A stretch of 43,002 bases of DNA from Lachnospiraceae bacterium (GTDB taxonomy: Bacteria > Bacillota > Clostridia > Lachnospirales > Lachnospiraceae), in NCBI GenBank assembly GCA_021205225.1, contig JAJPXX010000113.1:1-43002 (forward strand), written 5' to 3'. Position 1 is the stretch's first letter; every line of letters starts with the position of its first letter. Positions 8,180 through 16,805 of this stretch are shown one piece after another. Made by a program: the position numbers and the translations under genes. The notes under the pieces were generated by a model. That model searched no databases. It saw only the letters and a program-made list of their open reading frames with translations, and was not told where the DNA came from.

Positions 8180-9487
8180 GTGGCGAAACAGAATCAGGAA
8201 TTAGGATCCAGTGCGTCCCATCTGCCGGAGCACGGTCCGATTGATGAGCAGGGCAGAGAAATTTTATTATCCGTTAAAAATGTGGATATTACGTTTGGAA
8301 AGGGCGAGAACGCGGTCCGCGCCGTGAAAAATGCTTCTTTTGATATTTATAAGGGCGAGACGTTCTCCCTGGTGGGTGAGTCTGGTTCCGGCAAGACGAC
8401 GATCGGGCGTGCGGTGATCCGCGTCAACCCGTGTGCGGCCGGTGAGATTCAGTATAAGGGCGTCCGCATTTCCGGGAAGATTCCACATTCTCTCGACCGG
8501 GAGGTTATCCGGAATATCCAGATGGTATTCCAGGATCCCGCTGCGTCGCTGAATGAGCGTGCGACGGTCGACTATATTGTATCCGAAGGTCTGTACAATT
8601 TCCACCTGTATGAAAATGAGGCGGATCGTGTTCAAAAGGTGGAAAACATGATCGAAGAAGTAGGTCTTTTGAAGGAGCATCTGACCCGCTATCCGCACGA
8701 ATTTTCCGGCGGACAGCGCCAGAGAATCGGTCTGGCAAGAGCCATGGTCATGGAGCCGGAGCTGGTGGTAGCGGACGAGCCGATCTCCGCGCTCGACGTC
8801 TCCATCCGCGCGCAGGTGCTGAACCTGATGAAGAAATTCCAGGAGGAGAAGGACGTTACCTACCTCTTTATCGCGCATGACCTTTCTGTCGTGCGGTTCA
8901 TCTCGGATCGCATCGGCGTTATTTACAAAGGCAATATTGTAGAGGTCGCGGCAGCGGAAGAACTGTTCGACTTCCCACTGCACCCCTACACCCACTCGCT
9001 GATCTCGGCGATTCCGATCCCGGATCCGCAGCTGGAGAAAAATAAGGTACTCTACACCTACGACCCCTCGATCCATGACTACAGCACAGATCAACCGGAG
9101 CTGGTCAACATCGGTCATGACCATTATGTCTACGGAAACAAAAAAGAGATTGAGGAATACCGCAAGATCCGTGAGAAGGGAGAGATCCTGCAGCCGATCC
9201 GTATTTTGAAAGAAGGCGAAGAACGCCCGAAGGAGGAGAAAGACGGCACGCTGACTGCGGCGGACGACCAGTTCCTGAAGGCACCGGTACACGATACCGG
9301 CAGCGGGATCTATATGTTCCTGTCGTTTTTCCTGCCGATCATCGGACTGATCGCGGGGCAGATATTTAAGAGCAAGCAGTATTATCGAAACTATCACGCT
9401 TGCAAAAAAGGCGCAATTGCCGGTCTGATAACGCTGGCGGTAATTATCGTCATCTTCCTGATCTTCCTGGGGCTGGCGATCATATGA
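8180..9487 (+). CDS. oppF: Oligopeptide ABC transporter ATPase OppF with a C-terminal membrane hairpin
   Basis: A 435-residue ATPase read from the GTG at 8180 after GGGAAAGGGAG. Walker A is GESGSGKTT (about 67), the Q-loop [15 protein letters not shown], the signature [15 protein letters not shown], Walker [14 protein letters not shown] and the switch His in FIAHDLSVV. The ATPase core is normal. After it comes a charged linker, then two hydrophobic segments at about residues 375-390 ([17 protein letters not shown]) and 413-435 ([21 protein letters not shown]) separated by a basic loop. OppF proteins are normally soluble subunits without membrane segments, so a C-terminal anchor is unusual. 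A hydrophilic loop of about 20 residues connects the two. No frameshift is needed to join the two parts. Confidence 0.9.
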   Translation: MAKQNQELGSSASHLPEHGPIDEQGREILLSVKNVDITFGKGENAVRAVKNASFDIYKGETFSLVGESGSGKTTIGRAVIRVNPCAAGEIQYKGVRISGKIPHSLDREVIRNIQMVFQDPAASLNERATVDYIVSEGLYNFHLYENEADRVQKVENMIEEVGLLKEHLTRYPHEFSGGQRQRIGLARAMVMEPELVVADEPISALDVSIRAQVLNLMKKFQEEKDVTYLFIAHDLSVVRFISDRIGVIYKGNIVEVAAAEELFDFPLHPYTHSLISAIPIPDPQLEKNKVLYTYDPSIHDYSTDQPELVNIGHDHYVYGNKKEIEEYRKIREKGEILQPIRILKEGEERPKEEKDGTLTAADDQFLKAPVHDTGSGIYMFLSFFLPIIGLIAGQIFKSKQYYRNYHACKKGAIAGLITLAVIIVIFLIFLGLAII

Positions 9488-9613
9488 TAATACAAGGGCG
9501 CTGGACATCCAGTGGATGTCCGTTAAGCCCTCGCCGGGTGGCATCCCGCACTTTGTGCGGGATATTCGCCGACCGGAGCGAAGATGCGAAGCACGGAGCA
9601 ATCCGTAGTATTA
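9488..9613. repeat. Family A palindromic repeat after oppF
   Basis: The element starts TAATACAAGGG directly after the oppF TGA and ends CCGTAGTATTA, so the termini are inverted (TAATAC/GTATTA). The inside has a hairpin around GCATCCCGCA/TGCGGGAT (9541-9572) and the GATGCGAAGCACGGAGCAAT block. An 11-base direct repeat GATAATACAAG flanks it at 9486-9496 and 9617-9627. Confidence 0.75.
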
Positions 9614-9628
9614 TCTGATAATACAAGA

Positions 9629-9676
9629 TAGCCGCAGGAAACCGTCAAAGGAGATTGGGCGGTTTACCTGCGGCTA
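9629..9676 (+). terminator. Terminator-like hairpin closing the opp operon
   Basis: TAGCCGCAGG (9629-9638) pairs with CCTGCGGCTA (9667-9676), extended inward by AACCG/CGGTT. The sequence that follows, CACTTTTA, is moderately T-rich. Confidence 0.65.
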
Positions 9677-9733
9677 CACTTTTACAGGTGAGCCGCGCCG
9701 TGCAGAATTGCCTGCGGTAATGGCGAGGCCTAC

Positions 9734-9773
9734 GTCATAAGGAATCCACTGGCAAGCCAGTTCCCCTTATGAC
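9734..9773. promoter_or_regulatory. 40-base palindrome upstream of the ApbE-like gene
   Basis: The outer arms GTCATAAGG (9734-9742) and CCTTATGAC (9765-9773) and the inner ACTGGCAAGCCAGT form a long hyphenated palindrome 16 bases before the next gene. It could be an operator, an RNA hairpin or a degenerate repeat element. Confidence 0.45.
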
Positions 9774-9789
9774 ATATCATGAATGAAGA

Positions 9790-11070
9790 ATGGAGCAGAT
9801 GATTCCTATGAAACGCACCACGAGGGGACGGAAAACGACGAACTCGGATTCTGGGAAAAATGTAGATATTAAGATAAAACACTGGAAGCTGCGTCTGGCT
9901 TTTGTGATTCTGTTTGCCATCATCGGAATCAGTGCGCTGGCCAATGGCGTGGTTGGCATCCTCAGCTCGGATGACGGCTGGCAGGAGATTGAGGCGGATT
10001 CTTCGTCGACCGGGAACAACGGCAGCGAATTCATTTTTGAATATTACCTGGGCGCGAGCGGCCTTTCCGTGTCTGCGGAGAAAAAGGCATTGATTTCGCT
10101 CTACACATCTGCGCTGGAGACGGCTTATCAGAATTTTCACAACGAGGAGAGCTTCGACGGCGTCAATAATATTTGCTATATCAACGCGCACCCAAATGAG
10201 GAGATCGCAGTGGACGATATTCTCTATGATGCGTTTGCCCTGATGGAGGAATCCGGCGGCAGACAGCTTTACCTGGGGCCAATTTATACTGAATACAACA
10301 ACCTGTTTTACTGCAATGATGACTGGGAGACTGCGGAGTATGACCCGTATCAGAATGAGGAGGTGGCGGAGTATTTCGCGGAGATTTTATCCTACGCTTC
10401 TTCTGACGAACAGATTGAGCTGCGCCTGCTCGGCGATCACACCATAATGCTTTACGTTTCGGATGAATACATGGCCTATGCGGAGGAAACAGGGTTCCTC
10501 AGCTATATTGACTTCTTCTGGATGAAAAACGCATTCATCATTGACTACCTTGCTGATACGCTGATTGCAAATGGCTATACGCTCGGCGCGATTTCCAGTT
10601 ATGACGGTTTTGTGCGGAATCTCGACACCAGCGGCACCGAATGGACCTTCAACATTTACAACCATGTGGGGCAGACGGTTTATCAGGCGGCTTCCATGCA
10701 GTATGAGGGCGCGCGCAGCATTATTTTCCTGCGCGATTACATGATGAACAGCAGCTTTGACGTCCAGCATTATTATGAACTGGAGGATGGAGAATTCCGC
10801 ACCGCTTATATCGATACGGCAGACGGATACTGCAAATCCTCGATTGACAGCCTGGTTTCTTATTCGGAGGATCTGGGCTGCGCGGAAATTCTGCTGCGTA
10901 TGATTCCCATCTATATCGCAGATGAATTTGATGCAGACGCACTGGAGGAACTGGGAGAGGATGGGATCTATTCGGTCTATTGTAAGGAGCAGGTGATTTA
11001 CTGCAATGACCTGGATGCCAGCATTACGGATCTGTATGACGAGGATGATGTGACGTATGTACTTAACTGA
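9790..11070 (+). CDS. Membrane-anchored, diverged ApbE-like protein
   Basis: A 426-residue protein with a basic N-terminus, one membrane segment (about residues 36-57, LAFVILFAIIGISALANGV) and a large acidic extracellular part. The order of elements resembles ApbE flavin transferases: an early helix with NEEIAVDDILYDAF and GPIY, then FFWMKNAFIIDYLADTLIANGYTLGAISSYDGFVRNL (the usual region before the sugar/flavin site), and RTAYIDTADGY where ApbE has a His-x-Ile-Asp-Pro-xx-Gly motif. The histidine is replaced by Ala339 and the proline by Thr343, so catalysis is doubtful. A Tat-exported FMN-domain reductase lies nearby, which makes a flavin-linked role attractive, but this is inference from a remote resemblance. 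The start is uncertain: ATG at 9790, 9799 or 9808. Confidence 0.5.
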   Translation: MEQMIPMKRTTRGRKTTNSDSGKNVDIKIKHWKLRLAFVILFAIIGISALANGVVGILSSDDGWQEIEADSSSTGNNGSEFIFEYYLGASGLSVSAEKKALISLYTSALETAYQNFHNEESFDGVNNICYINAHPNEEIAVDDILYDAFALMEESGGRQLYLGPIYTEYNNLFYCNDDWETAEYDPYQNEEVAEYFAEILSYASSDEQIELRLLGDHTIMLYVSDEYMAYAEETGFLSYIDFFWMKNAFIIDYLADTLIANGYTLGAISSYDGFVRNLDTSGTEWTFNIYNHVGQTVYQAASMQYEGARSIIFLRDYMMNSSFDVQHYYELEDGEFRTAYIDTADGYCKSSIDSLVSYSEDLGCAEILLRMIPIYIADEFDADALEELGEDGIYSVYCKEQVIYCNDLDASITDLYDEDDVTYVLN

Positions 11071-11174
11071 GTGAAAATAATCCCAAAAATGAATAGCCAA
11101 TAACGAAGAGATGGAGTAAAATATGGGAGATGCCTGAAAAATAACTATTTTAAACGGATGCTTTGAGAATTGGG

Positions 11175-11735
11175 ATGAAAACGATGAATTATAAGACAAT
11201 CCGCAGCAATCGAAAAACGATTTCTCTCCAGGTAAGGGAGGAGGGCGTGATTGTCCGCGCACCGTATCGGATGTCGGACGCGGCGATCGCACAGTTCGTG
11301 CAGCAGCATACGGACTGGATATTGAAGCAGCAGAATAAGCTTTCCGAGGCGTTGAAGAATCAGCCGGAAGTGGAGCGGTTTACTATGGAGGAGCTTCGCG
11401 CACTGGCGGATCAGGCTTTGAAGGTGATACCGGAGAGGGTGAGGTATTACGCTCCGCAGGTAGGCGTGACTTACGGGCGGATTACGATTCGGAATCAGAG
11501 ATCACGCTGGGGAAGCTGTTCTGCAAAAGGGAATCTGAATTTTAATTGCCTGCTGATGCTGACTCCGCCGGAGGTGATTGACAGCGTGGTGGTGCATGAG
11601 CTTTGCCATCGGAAGGAAATGAATCATTCGAAGGCTTTCTATGCGGAGGTGTTGCGTGTCTTTCCAGATTATTATAAATGGGACAGGTGGCTCAAAGAGC
11701 ATGGAAATGAGCTGATGCGGCGAATGACCGGTTGA
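11175..11735 (+). CDS. YgjP/WLM-type zinc metallopeptidase-like protein (DUF45)
   Basis: A 186-residue protein of the YgjP-like metallopeptidase domain family. It opens with NYKTIRSNRKTISLQVREEG and has the family hallmark RWGSCSAKGNLNFN, then the metal site HELCH (His141, Glu142, His145) with a third ligand His151 in MNHSKAF. The length matches the family (about 220 or slightly less). Its role in bacteria is poorly defined; a partly proteolytic or nucleic-acid-linked role has been proposed for relatives. I start at the ATG at 11175; a TTG at 11163 or an ATG at 11184 are alternatives and no strong ribosome binding site decides. It is probably a separate transcription unit, convergent with the reductase. 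Confidence 0.9.
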   Translation: MKTMNYKTIRSNRKTISLQVREEGVIVRAPYRMSDAAIAQFVQQHTDWILKQQNKLSEALKNQPEVERFTMEELRALADQALKVIPERVRYYAPQVGVTYGRITIRNQRSRWGSCSAKGNLNFNCLLMLTPPEVIDSVVVHELCHRKEMNHSKAFYAEVLRVFPDYYKWDRWLKEHGNELMRRMTG

Positions 11736-11747
11736 GATTTATAAAGG

Positions 11748-11785
11748 AAACGAGCAGGAGAATGCTATGCGTCTCCTGCTCATTT
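11748..11785. terminator. Bidirectional terminator between convergent genes
   Basis: GAGCAGGAGA (11752-11761) pairs perfectly with TCTCCTGCTC (11772-11781). It lies between the plus-strand YgjP gene and the minus-strand reductase. The T tract is short in both directions. Confidence 0.7.
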
Positions 11786-11866
11786 CTGTAGAAAGTAGTT
11801 TGTTTGTAATGATTCAGGCTTGTATTTTGCATTTGTTTCCGCGAAGTACGCGTGACAACAATTACA

Positions 11867-13864
11867 TTACAGCGCCGCTACGATCTTCGCTGCGCGGCGT
11901 CCAAAGGTCATGGTGCGGCCGCAGGCCAGACCGGTGAAGAGGTTCGGGTAGGTCTGGGAGAAGAAGCCGCCGGAGCAGTCGCCGGTCGCATACAGGCCTT
12001 CGATGGCAGTACCGTCTTCACGGATGACCTGCATATTGGTGTTGATGCGGCAGCCGTTCAGGGTGGTCAGGTGCCATGCACCGGTGCGGACGCCGTAGAA
12101 TGGCGCGGTGTCGACTGGGGTCAGGCGGTGTGCTTCTTTGCCGTAGTCCTCATCTACGCCTGCAGCGCACAGTTCGTTATAACGTTCAACAGTGGCGACG
12201 AAGGTATCTGCCGGGATATTCAGCTTTTCTGCAAGTTCTTCAAGGGTGTCGGCTTTCTGTACATAGCCGTCGTCGATCAGGGTTTCGACAGAACTCCATA
12301 CATAATCATAGGTCATATTGGAGAGAGCGCCGTTCGGGAATGCAAACAGACGGCAGCAGCCGACCTCGTCAAACTGTTCCGCATACTGTTCGTTATTCGC
12401 GTCGAAAATATCGCAGTAAGTATGGTTGGGCTGCATACACATGGAGTGAAGCATGAATTCATACGGGCCGGATTCATTGCAAAAACGCTCGCCGTTTAAG
12501 TTTACCTTCAGGAAAGGCTGCTCGCCAAACCAGAACCAGCGGCCGGTGGTCTCGTACCCGGCTGTCTCAGTCGGCAGACAGCAGCAGCGGTTGAACATCA
12601 TGGACGCATGGGTCGGGTCGAGCGCGGCGCCCGCCCAGAGCATGGCTTTGATGCCGGAGCCGTCGCAGGTGGAGCCGAGTGTATAATTGATCTTCATATC
12701 CAGTGTCTGCGGCTGAAGCGCTTTCATCATCTGCGTGTTGGTTGCGTAGCCGCCCGTGCACATGATGACGCCCTTTGTCGCGGTGATACGGATATAATGC
12801 TCGTCATTCTGATCCTGAGCAATGATGCCGGTCACTTTTCCGGTTGAATCCTGCTCCAGTTTGATCAGTGCGGTAGAGAGCTTCCATTCTACACCGAGTT
12901 CATCGCAGTGTGCCTGGAAGGTTGTGTTCAGTGTGGTGCCCTCCGGGGCGTCGTCGGTGGTGTGCGGGCTGTGGCCGGTTGCGTAGGCTTTGTCACGTCC
13001 GGGATCATCCGTGTTGCCGACGCCGCCTTCCAGACTCATATACCAGTTCCCGGTGCTCTCCAGCAGCTCGGTCAGCCAGTCCACCAGCTCGCCGCTGTTG
13101 TCCTCCCAGCAGCGGATCAGGTTGGAATCCACATAGCCTCCGCCATAGCGGACGATATCCTGCATTGCCTCAATTTTATCAATTTCGAATTCCGGGTATT
13201 CCTCAAAGGAAGCCAGCTGAAGGGAAGAATTGATCGCGCCAATGTCTTCGCGCGGCCCAGTTGGTGATTCGCGTTTTTCAACAACGAGCACCTTCGCGCC
13301 CTCTTCCGCGGCGGTCATAGCGGCAATCCATCCGCCGGAACCGCAGCCGACTACGAGCACTTCTGTCTCTAATTCTTCTGTGATATCGGATTCCGCGATT
13401 TCCGGAGCTTCGCCCAGCCATTCGGCTGCTTCCTCTTCCTCACTGCTGACAGTTACGGAAATGCCGGACGCCTGAGAAATACAGTTCGCCGCGGCCTGCT
13501 TTACCGCTTCACTGGTCACGGTAGCGCCGGATACGGCGTCTACGTCGCAGCTCTGGGAGCTTAGAATTGCCTGCACCATCTCATCACCGATGTCAGCGCC
13601 GATGCCGGCCGTCTCTCCGGAAACGTCGATCTGCACATCGGTAATGCTTGATTCATCAAAGGTCATGGTGACTGTCACGACACTGCCGATGCCCTTGGCT
13701 ACCGCGGAATAGGTTCCCGGAGTGTAGGAGAGTGCTTCAGCGGCCAGTACCTTTGCACCTGCGGCTCCCTCTACGCCTGGCAATACACGAATCGCTGCCG
13801 CACCTGCCGCGGTCGCTGCCATCGTTTTGATGAAATCTCTGCGGGAAATAGATTGCTTTTCCAT
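11867..13864 (-). CDS. Tat-exported FMN/FAD reductase (fumarate reductase/urocanate reductase family)
   Basis: A 665-residue flavoprotein. I start it at the ATG whose complement is 13862-13864 because AGGAGGAAAATGCT precedes it; a longer frame from 13912 has no ribosome binding site. The N-terminus carries a twin-arginine signal (SRRDFIKT, Arg8-Arg9). Residues about 46-130 are an FMN-binding domain with the covalent attachment motif DAVSGATVTS (Thr117 expected to be flavinylated by ApbE). From about 160 comes an FAD-binding domain (VLVVGCGSGGWIAA, then EGLYATGDCSGG near the end). Such proteins act outside the membrane as terminal reductases for organic electron acceptors in gut anaerobes. The acceptor cannot be told from sequence alone. 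It is transcribed alone, divergent from the GH78 gene. Confidence 0.9.
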   Translation of the reverse strand: MEKQSISRRDFIKTMAATAAGAAAIRVLPGVEGAAGAKVLAAEALSYTPGTYSAVAKGIGSVVTVTMTFDESSITDVQIDVSGETAGIGADIGDEMVQAILSSQSCDVDAVSGATVTSEAVKQAAANCISQASGISVTVSSEEEEAAEWLGEAPEIAESDITEELETEVLVVGCGSGGWIAAMTAAEEGAKVLVVEKRESPTGPREDIGAINSSLQLASFEEYPEFEIDKIEAMQDIVRYGGGYVDSNLIRCWEDNSGELVDWLTELLESTGNWYMSLEGGVGNTDDPGRDKAYATGHSPHTTDDAPEGTTLNTTFQAHCDELGVEWKLSTALIKLEQDSTGKVTGIIAQDQNDEHYIRITATKGVIMCTGGYATNTQMMKALQPQTLDMKINYTLGSTCDGSGIKAMLWAGAALDPTHASMMFNRCCCLPTETAGYETTGRWFWFGEQPFLKVNLNGERFCNESGPYEFMLHSMCMQPNHTYCDIFDANNEQYAEQFDEVGCCRLFAFPNGALSNMTYDYVWSSVETLIDDGYVQKADTLEELAEKLNIPADTFVATVERYNELCAAGVDEDYGKEAHRLTPVDTAPFYGVRTGAWHLTTLNGCRINTNMQVIREDGTAIEGLYATGDCSGGFFSQTYPNLFTGLACGRTMTFGRRAAKIVAAL

Positions 13865-14018
13865 AGCATTTTCCTCCTGAAAAAAATGGATGATTAGATT
13901 TTCCTGATGCATTTATTCTACTATATCCATCAGGAAATGAAAAGTAAAAAAGCAGGTGATTCCAGAAAAATACCAAAAAATAATCGGATGTAAAATGAAT
14001 TGACCAAAGAAAAATGCA

Positions 14019-14048
14019 TTGACGAGGGAGCGGTTTCTATTTTATGAT
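14019..14048 (+). promoter_or_regulatory. Promoter before the GH78 gene
   Basis: TTGACG at 14019-14024 and TATGAT at 14043-14048 with an 18-base spacer. It overlaps the first ATG of the open frame (14044), which supports the downstream start at 14110. Confidence 0.6.
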
Positions 14049-14109
14049 AGCGGCAGCGAAAATGCGCAGACGAGAAGCCGCCGGCTGGACAGTAAGGAGA
14101 TGGATGCAT

Positions 14110-16689
14110 ATGAAAGAATCAGGCTGGATGACAATCCCGGAATGGAATTCGGTGAAACAAAGAAATATTTACGGCAGAGAGCAGGAGGCGCATGCGGTTC
14201 CAGAGAAAGATGCGCCGGAAAATTTTCATGTGCTGGTGCGGGGGACGATGGAGCTGCCCATGCAGGACTGTGAGCTTCTGGTGGCCGCAGATGACCATTA
14301 TCAGATCTGGATTGACGGGGTTTACCGGGGGCAGGGACCGGCGGCTTCTTTTGCGGATTGCTGTTTTTATGACAGATATCCGCTGAACGGCTGCCCGGCT
14401 AAGGAGAAGTCGGAATGCTTTTCTAAGGAGACAGCTTATACAGAGGAAAAACGGACGGTCACGGTTGCTCTGCATTTATACTATCATGGGAGAATCAGCC
14501 GTTCCTGGACGAGCGGCGACGGACGCTTTGGACTGTGGCTTTCTGTGTGTCAGAAAGAAAATTTGCCGGATGAAGAGCCGGAGAAAGAAGTGGCACACTG
14601 CGATGAGACTTGGCGGTATCGGATCTGCACAGCTTACAGCGGAGAAACCGTAGGGTATGATACGCAATTCCTGGAAAATTTTGACAGCCATCTTTGGCCG
14701 GAGGGCTGGGAGATGCCGGACTTCTGCACGGACTTTGATGAGGAAAACGATGGTTTTCCGGGTGAAAGATGCAAGGCGGAGGAGAGCAAAGAAAAATGCG
14801 GGAAATGTGAGGAGAGCAGCTGGGGATATTTAGTCCCGGCTTTGTGGGCGGATTATCATATGCTGCCCCGCCCAATCCGGATGCTGGAGGAGAGAACTGT
14901 TTATCCGGTGCAAAGATGGGAAGAAACGGCCAGGCGGGAAGTTTTTACTGAACAGGAATCTGTTTTGAGCTGCCTGCTGACGGAGGATGAGCGGGATGCC
15001 GGCTGTCATAGACTGGTACTGGATTTTGGAAGGGAAATCACTGGGGCGGTCGTAGCGGAAGCAGTTGGTTCGGTCGGAACTCAGATCGTGGTTCGGTGCG
15101 GAGAAGAACTGGAAGAGACATCAGCCCAGACGTGTTTTTGCGGCAAAATACAGGAAAAAGAGTCCTTGTCTGGCGAGAAATGTGAAAAAAACAGCGAGGA
15201 TGCGGAAGCCCAGACAGCGTTTGGGGGAATTCCGCGTGTGCGCTGGGATATGCGCTGCGGCTGTGCGTATCAGGAAATATGGACGCTGGGAGAGGGCATC
15301 AGCCGTCTGCATCCGTATGATTATAAGGGATTTCGCTATGCGGAGCTGTTGTACCCGAAAACGGCGGAGCTGCGGCGGGTGTATGCCTGGGTGCGCCATT
15401 ATCCGATGGAGGAAGATGCGTGTACATTAAAATGCAGTCAGGATGCACCGGAACTCAGAGACCTGTCAGGAAGCCTGTCCGTGCAAAATGGGGAAAGCAC
15501 TTTGCGCGTACAGACGGCTGCAGAATTGCCAGGGACGGTCAGCGGCTCGGAGATTGAACAGATTTTTGAAATCTGCAAAAATGCGGTTCGGTGCTGTTCA
15601 CAGGATGGGTACCTGGACTGTCCGACGCGGGAGAAGGGACAATATCTGGGGGATGCGCTGATCACTGCCCGGTCGCAGGTATGGCTGACCGGAAGCACAG
15701 AGCTTTTGCGTAAATGCATCTGGGATTTTATTTCTTCGGGGGCGGTCTCGCCGTCGCTGATGGCTGTGTCTCCAGGCAGTGTGATGCAGGAGATCGCAGA
15801 TTTTTCATTGCTGTTTCCACTGCTTCCGCTGACAGACTACGAGTTTGCCGGAGACCGGACTTACCTGGCCAGGTGTTACCCGGCCGTCCGGTCATTGACC
15901 GAATCCTTTCTGATTTACCAGAGAAAGGACGGTCTGCTGGAGAATGTGAGCGCCCTGTGGAATCTCGTAGACTGGCCGGAAAATCTGCGGGATGGATACG
16001 ATTTCCCCCTGACGCGCCCGATTGTAGGCGAAGGCTGCCACAATGTCGTCAATGCGCTTTGGTATGGGACGAATCTCATGCAGGAGGAGATCGAAAAGCT
16101 GCTGGAGCTTCCCGTCACGGGGCGGAGCGTGCAGATCGCAGATTCCTTCCGGCGTGTGTTTTACCGCAGGGAACAGCGGCTGTTTGCGGACAGTGAAAGC
16201 AGCGGGCATTGTTCTCTTCACGCGAATCTGTACGCGGCGTTTTTCGGCCTTTTGCCAAAGGGCAGTGAGGAAGCGTATGTGCAGCTGCTTCAGACGCCGG
16301 GGCGTGTCTGCGGTGTGCTGCCGGCCTGGTTTGCCCTGAAAAGTCTTGCCCGGATGGGCAGACCAGAGGTTTGCTTCGAGCGGATGATGCGAGCGGATGC
16401 GTATGGCTGGAGAAATATGGTGCGGGAGGGCGCGGGCGCTTCTTTTGAGGTCTGGGGCAAAGACCAGAAGTGGAACACCAGTCTGTGCCACGGCTGGAGC
16501 AGCGGATTTTTGTCGCTGTTTATTGAGGAAATTGCCGGACTGCATCCGGACCCCGGAAGGCCGGAGGGCTATCGCTTTGACCCGCCCCAGATTGCGGACT
16601 GTCCGGAGTTTGAACTGAAGGTGCCATGGAGAGGAAGCACTCTGCGGATTGTGAAAGAAAAAACGGAGAGTTGTGTCACGATTCTGTAG
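14110..16689 (+). CDS. GH78 alpha-L-rhamnosidase, intracellular
   Basis: An 859-residue glycoside hydrolase. I prefer the ATG at 14110 (AAGGAG at 14094-14099) to the frame opening at 14044, which lies in the promoter; 14104 is also possible. The N-terminal beta domains contain IDGVYRGQGPAASF. The catalytic barrel has DCPTREKGQYLGD at residues 503-515, where Asp503, Arg507, Glu508 and Asp515 align with the GH78 acid cluster (Asp567, Arg571, Glu572 and Asp579 of the Bacillus RhaB structure). Tyr512 replaces the usual Trp. Glu780 in SFEVWGKDQ is the likely base. There is no signal peptide, so it would cut rhamnosides inside the cell. Two hydrophilic inserts rich in E, K, C and G (around residues 213-237 and 338-370) look non-conserved. 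It heads the glycan locus. Confidence 0.85.
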   Translation: MKESGWMTIPEWNSVKQRNIYGREQEAHAVPEKDAPENFHVLVRGTMELPMQDCELLVAADDHYQIWIDGVYRGQGPAASFADCCFYDRYPLNGCPAKEKSECFSKETAYTEEKRTVTVALHLYYHGRISRSWTSGDGRFGLWLSVCQKENLPDEEPEKEVAHCDETWRYRICTAYSGETVGYDTQFLENFDSHLWPEGWEMPDFCTDFDEENDGFPGERCKAEESKEKCGKCEESSWGYLVPALWADYHMLPRPIRMLEERTVYPVQRWEETARREVFTEQESVLSCLLTEDERDAGCHRLVLDFGREITGAVVAEAVGSVGTQIVVRCGEELEETSAQTCFCGKIQEKESLSGEKCEKNSEDAEAQTAFGGIPRVRWDMRCGCAYQEIWTLGEGISRLHPYDYKGFRYAELLYPKTAELRRVYAWVRHYPMEEDACTLKCSQDAPELRDLSGSLSVQNGESTLRVQTAAELPGTVSGSEIEQIFEICKNAVRCCSQDGYLDCPTREKGQYLGDALITARSQVWLTGSTELLRKCIWDFISSGAVSPSLMAVSPGSVMQEIADFSLLFPLLPLTDYEFAGDRTYLARCYPAVRSLTESFLIYQRKDGLLENVSALWNLVDWPENLRDGYDFPLTRPIVGEGCHNVVNALWYGTNLMQEEIEKLLELPVTGRSVQIADSFRRVFYRREQRLFADSESSGHCSLHANLYAAFFGLLPKGSEEAYVQLLQTPGRVCGVLPAWFALKSLARMGRPEVCFERMMRADAYGWRNMVREGAGASFEVWGKDQKWNTSLCHGWSSGFLSLFIEEIAGLHPDPGRPEGYRFDPPQIADCPEFELKVPWRGSTLRIVKEKTESCVTIL

Positions 16690-16805
16690 AGAGACGGGCG
16701 CTGTTCAGGGCAGCACTTTGCATTTGTTGTAAAATTCGTATGAAAATGTATGTTCTGCAGAAAAAAGAAATATGAAAATGAATCAGAAGAAGGAGGAAGA
16801 ATAGT

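Noticed and set aside
8267..9601. Long minus-strand open frame opposite oppF
   Set aside because: The plus-strand ATPase motifs are intact; the antisense frame has no recognisable domain.
11852..12499. Plus-strand open frame opposite the FMN/FAD reductase
   Set aside because: The minus-strand gene is well supported by Tat, FMN and FAD motifs.
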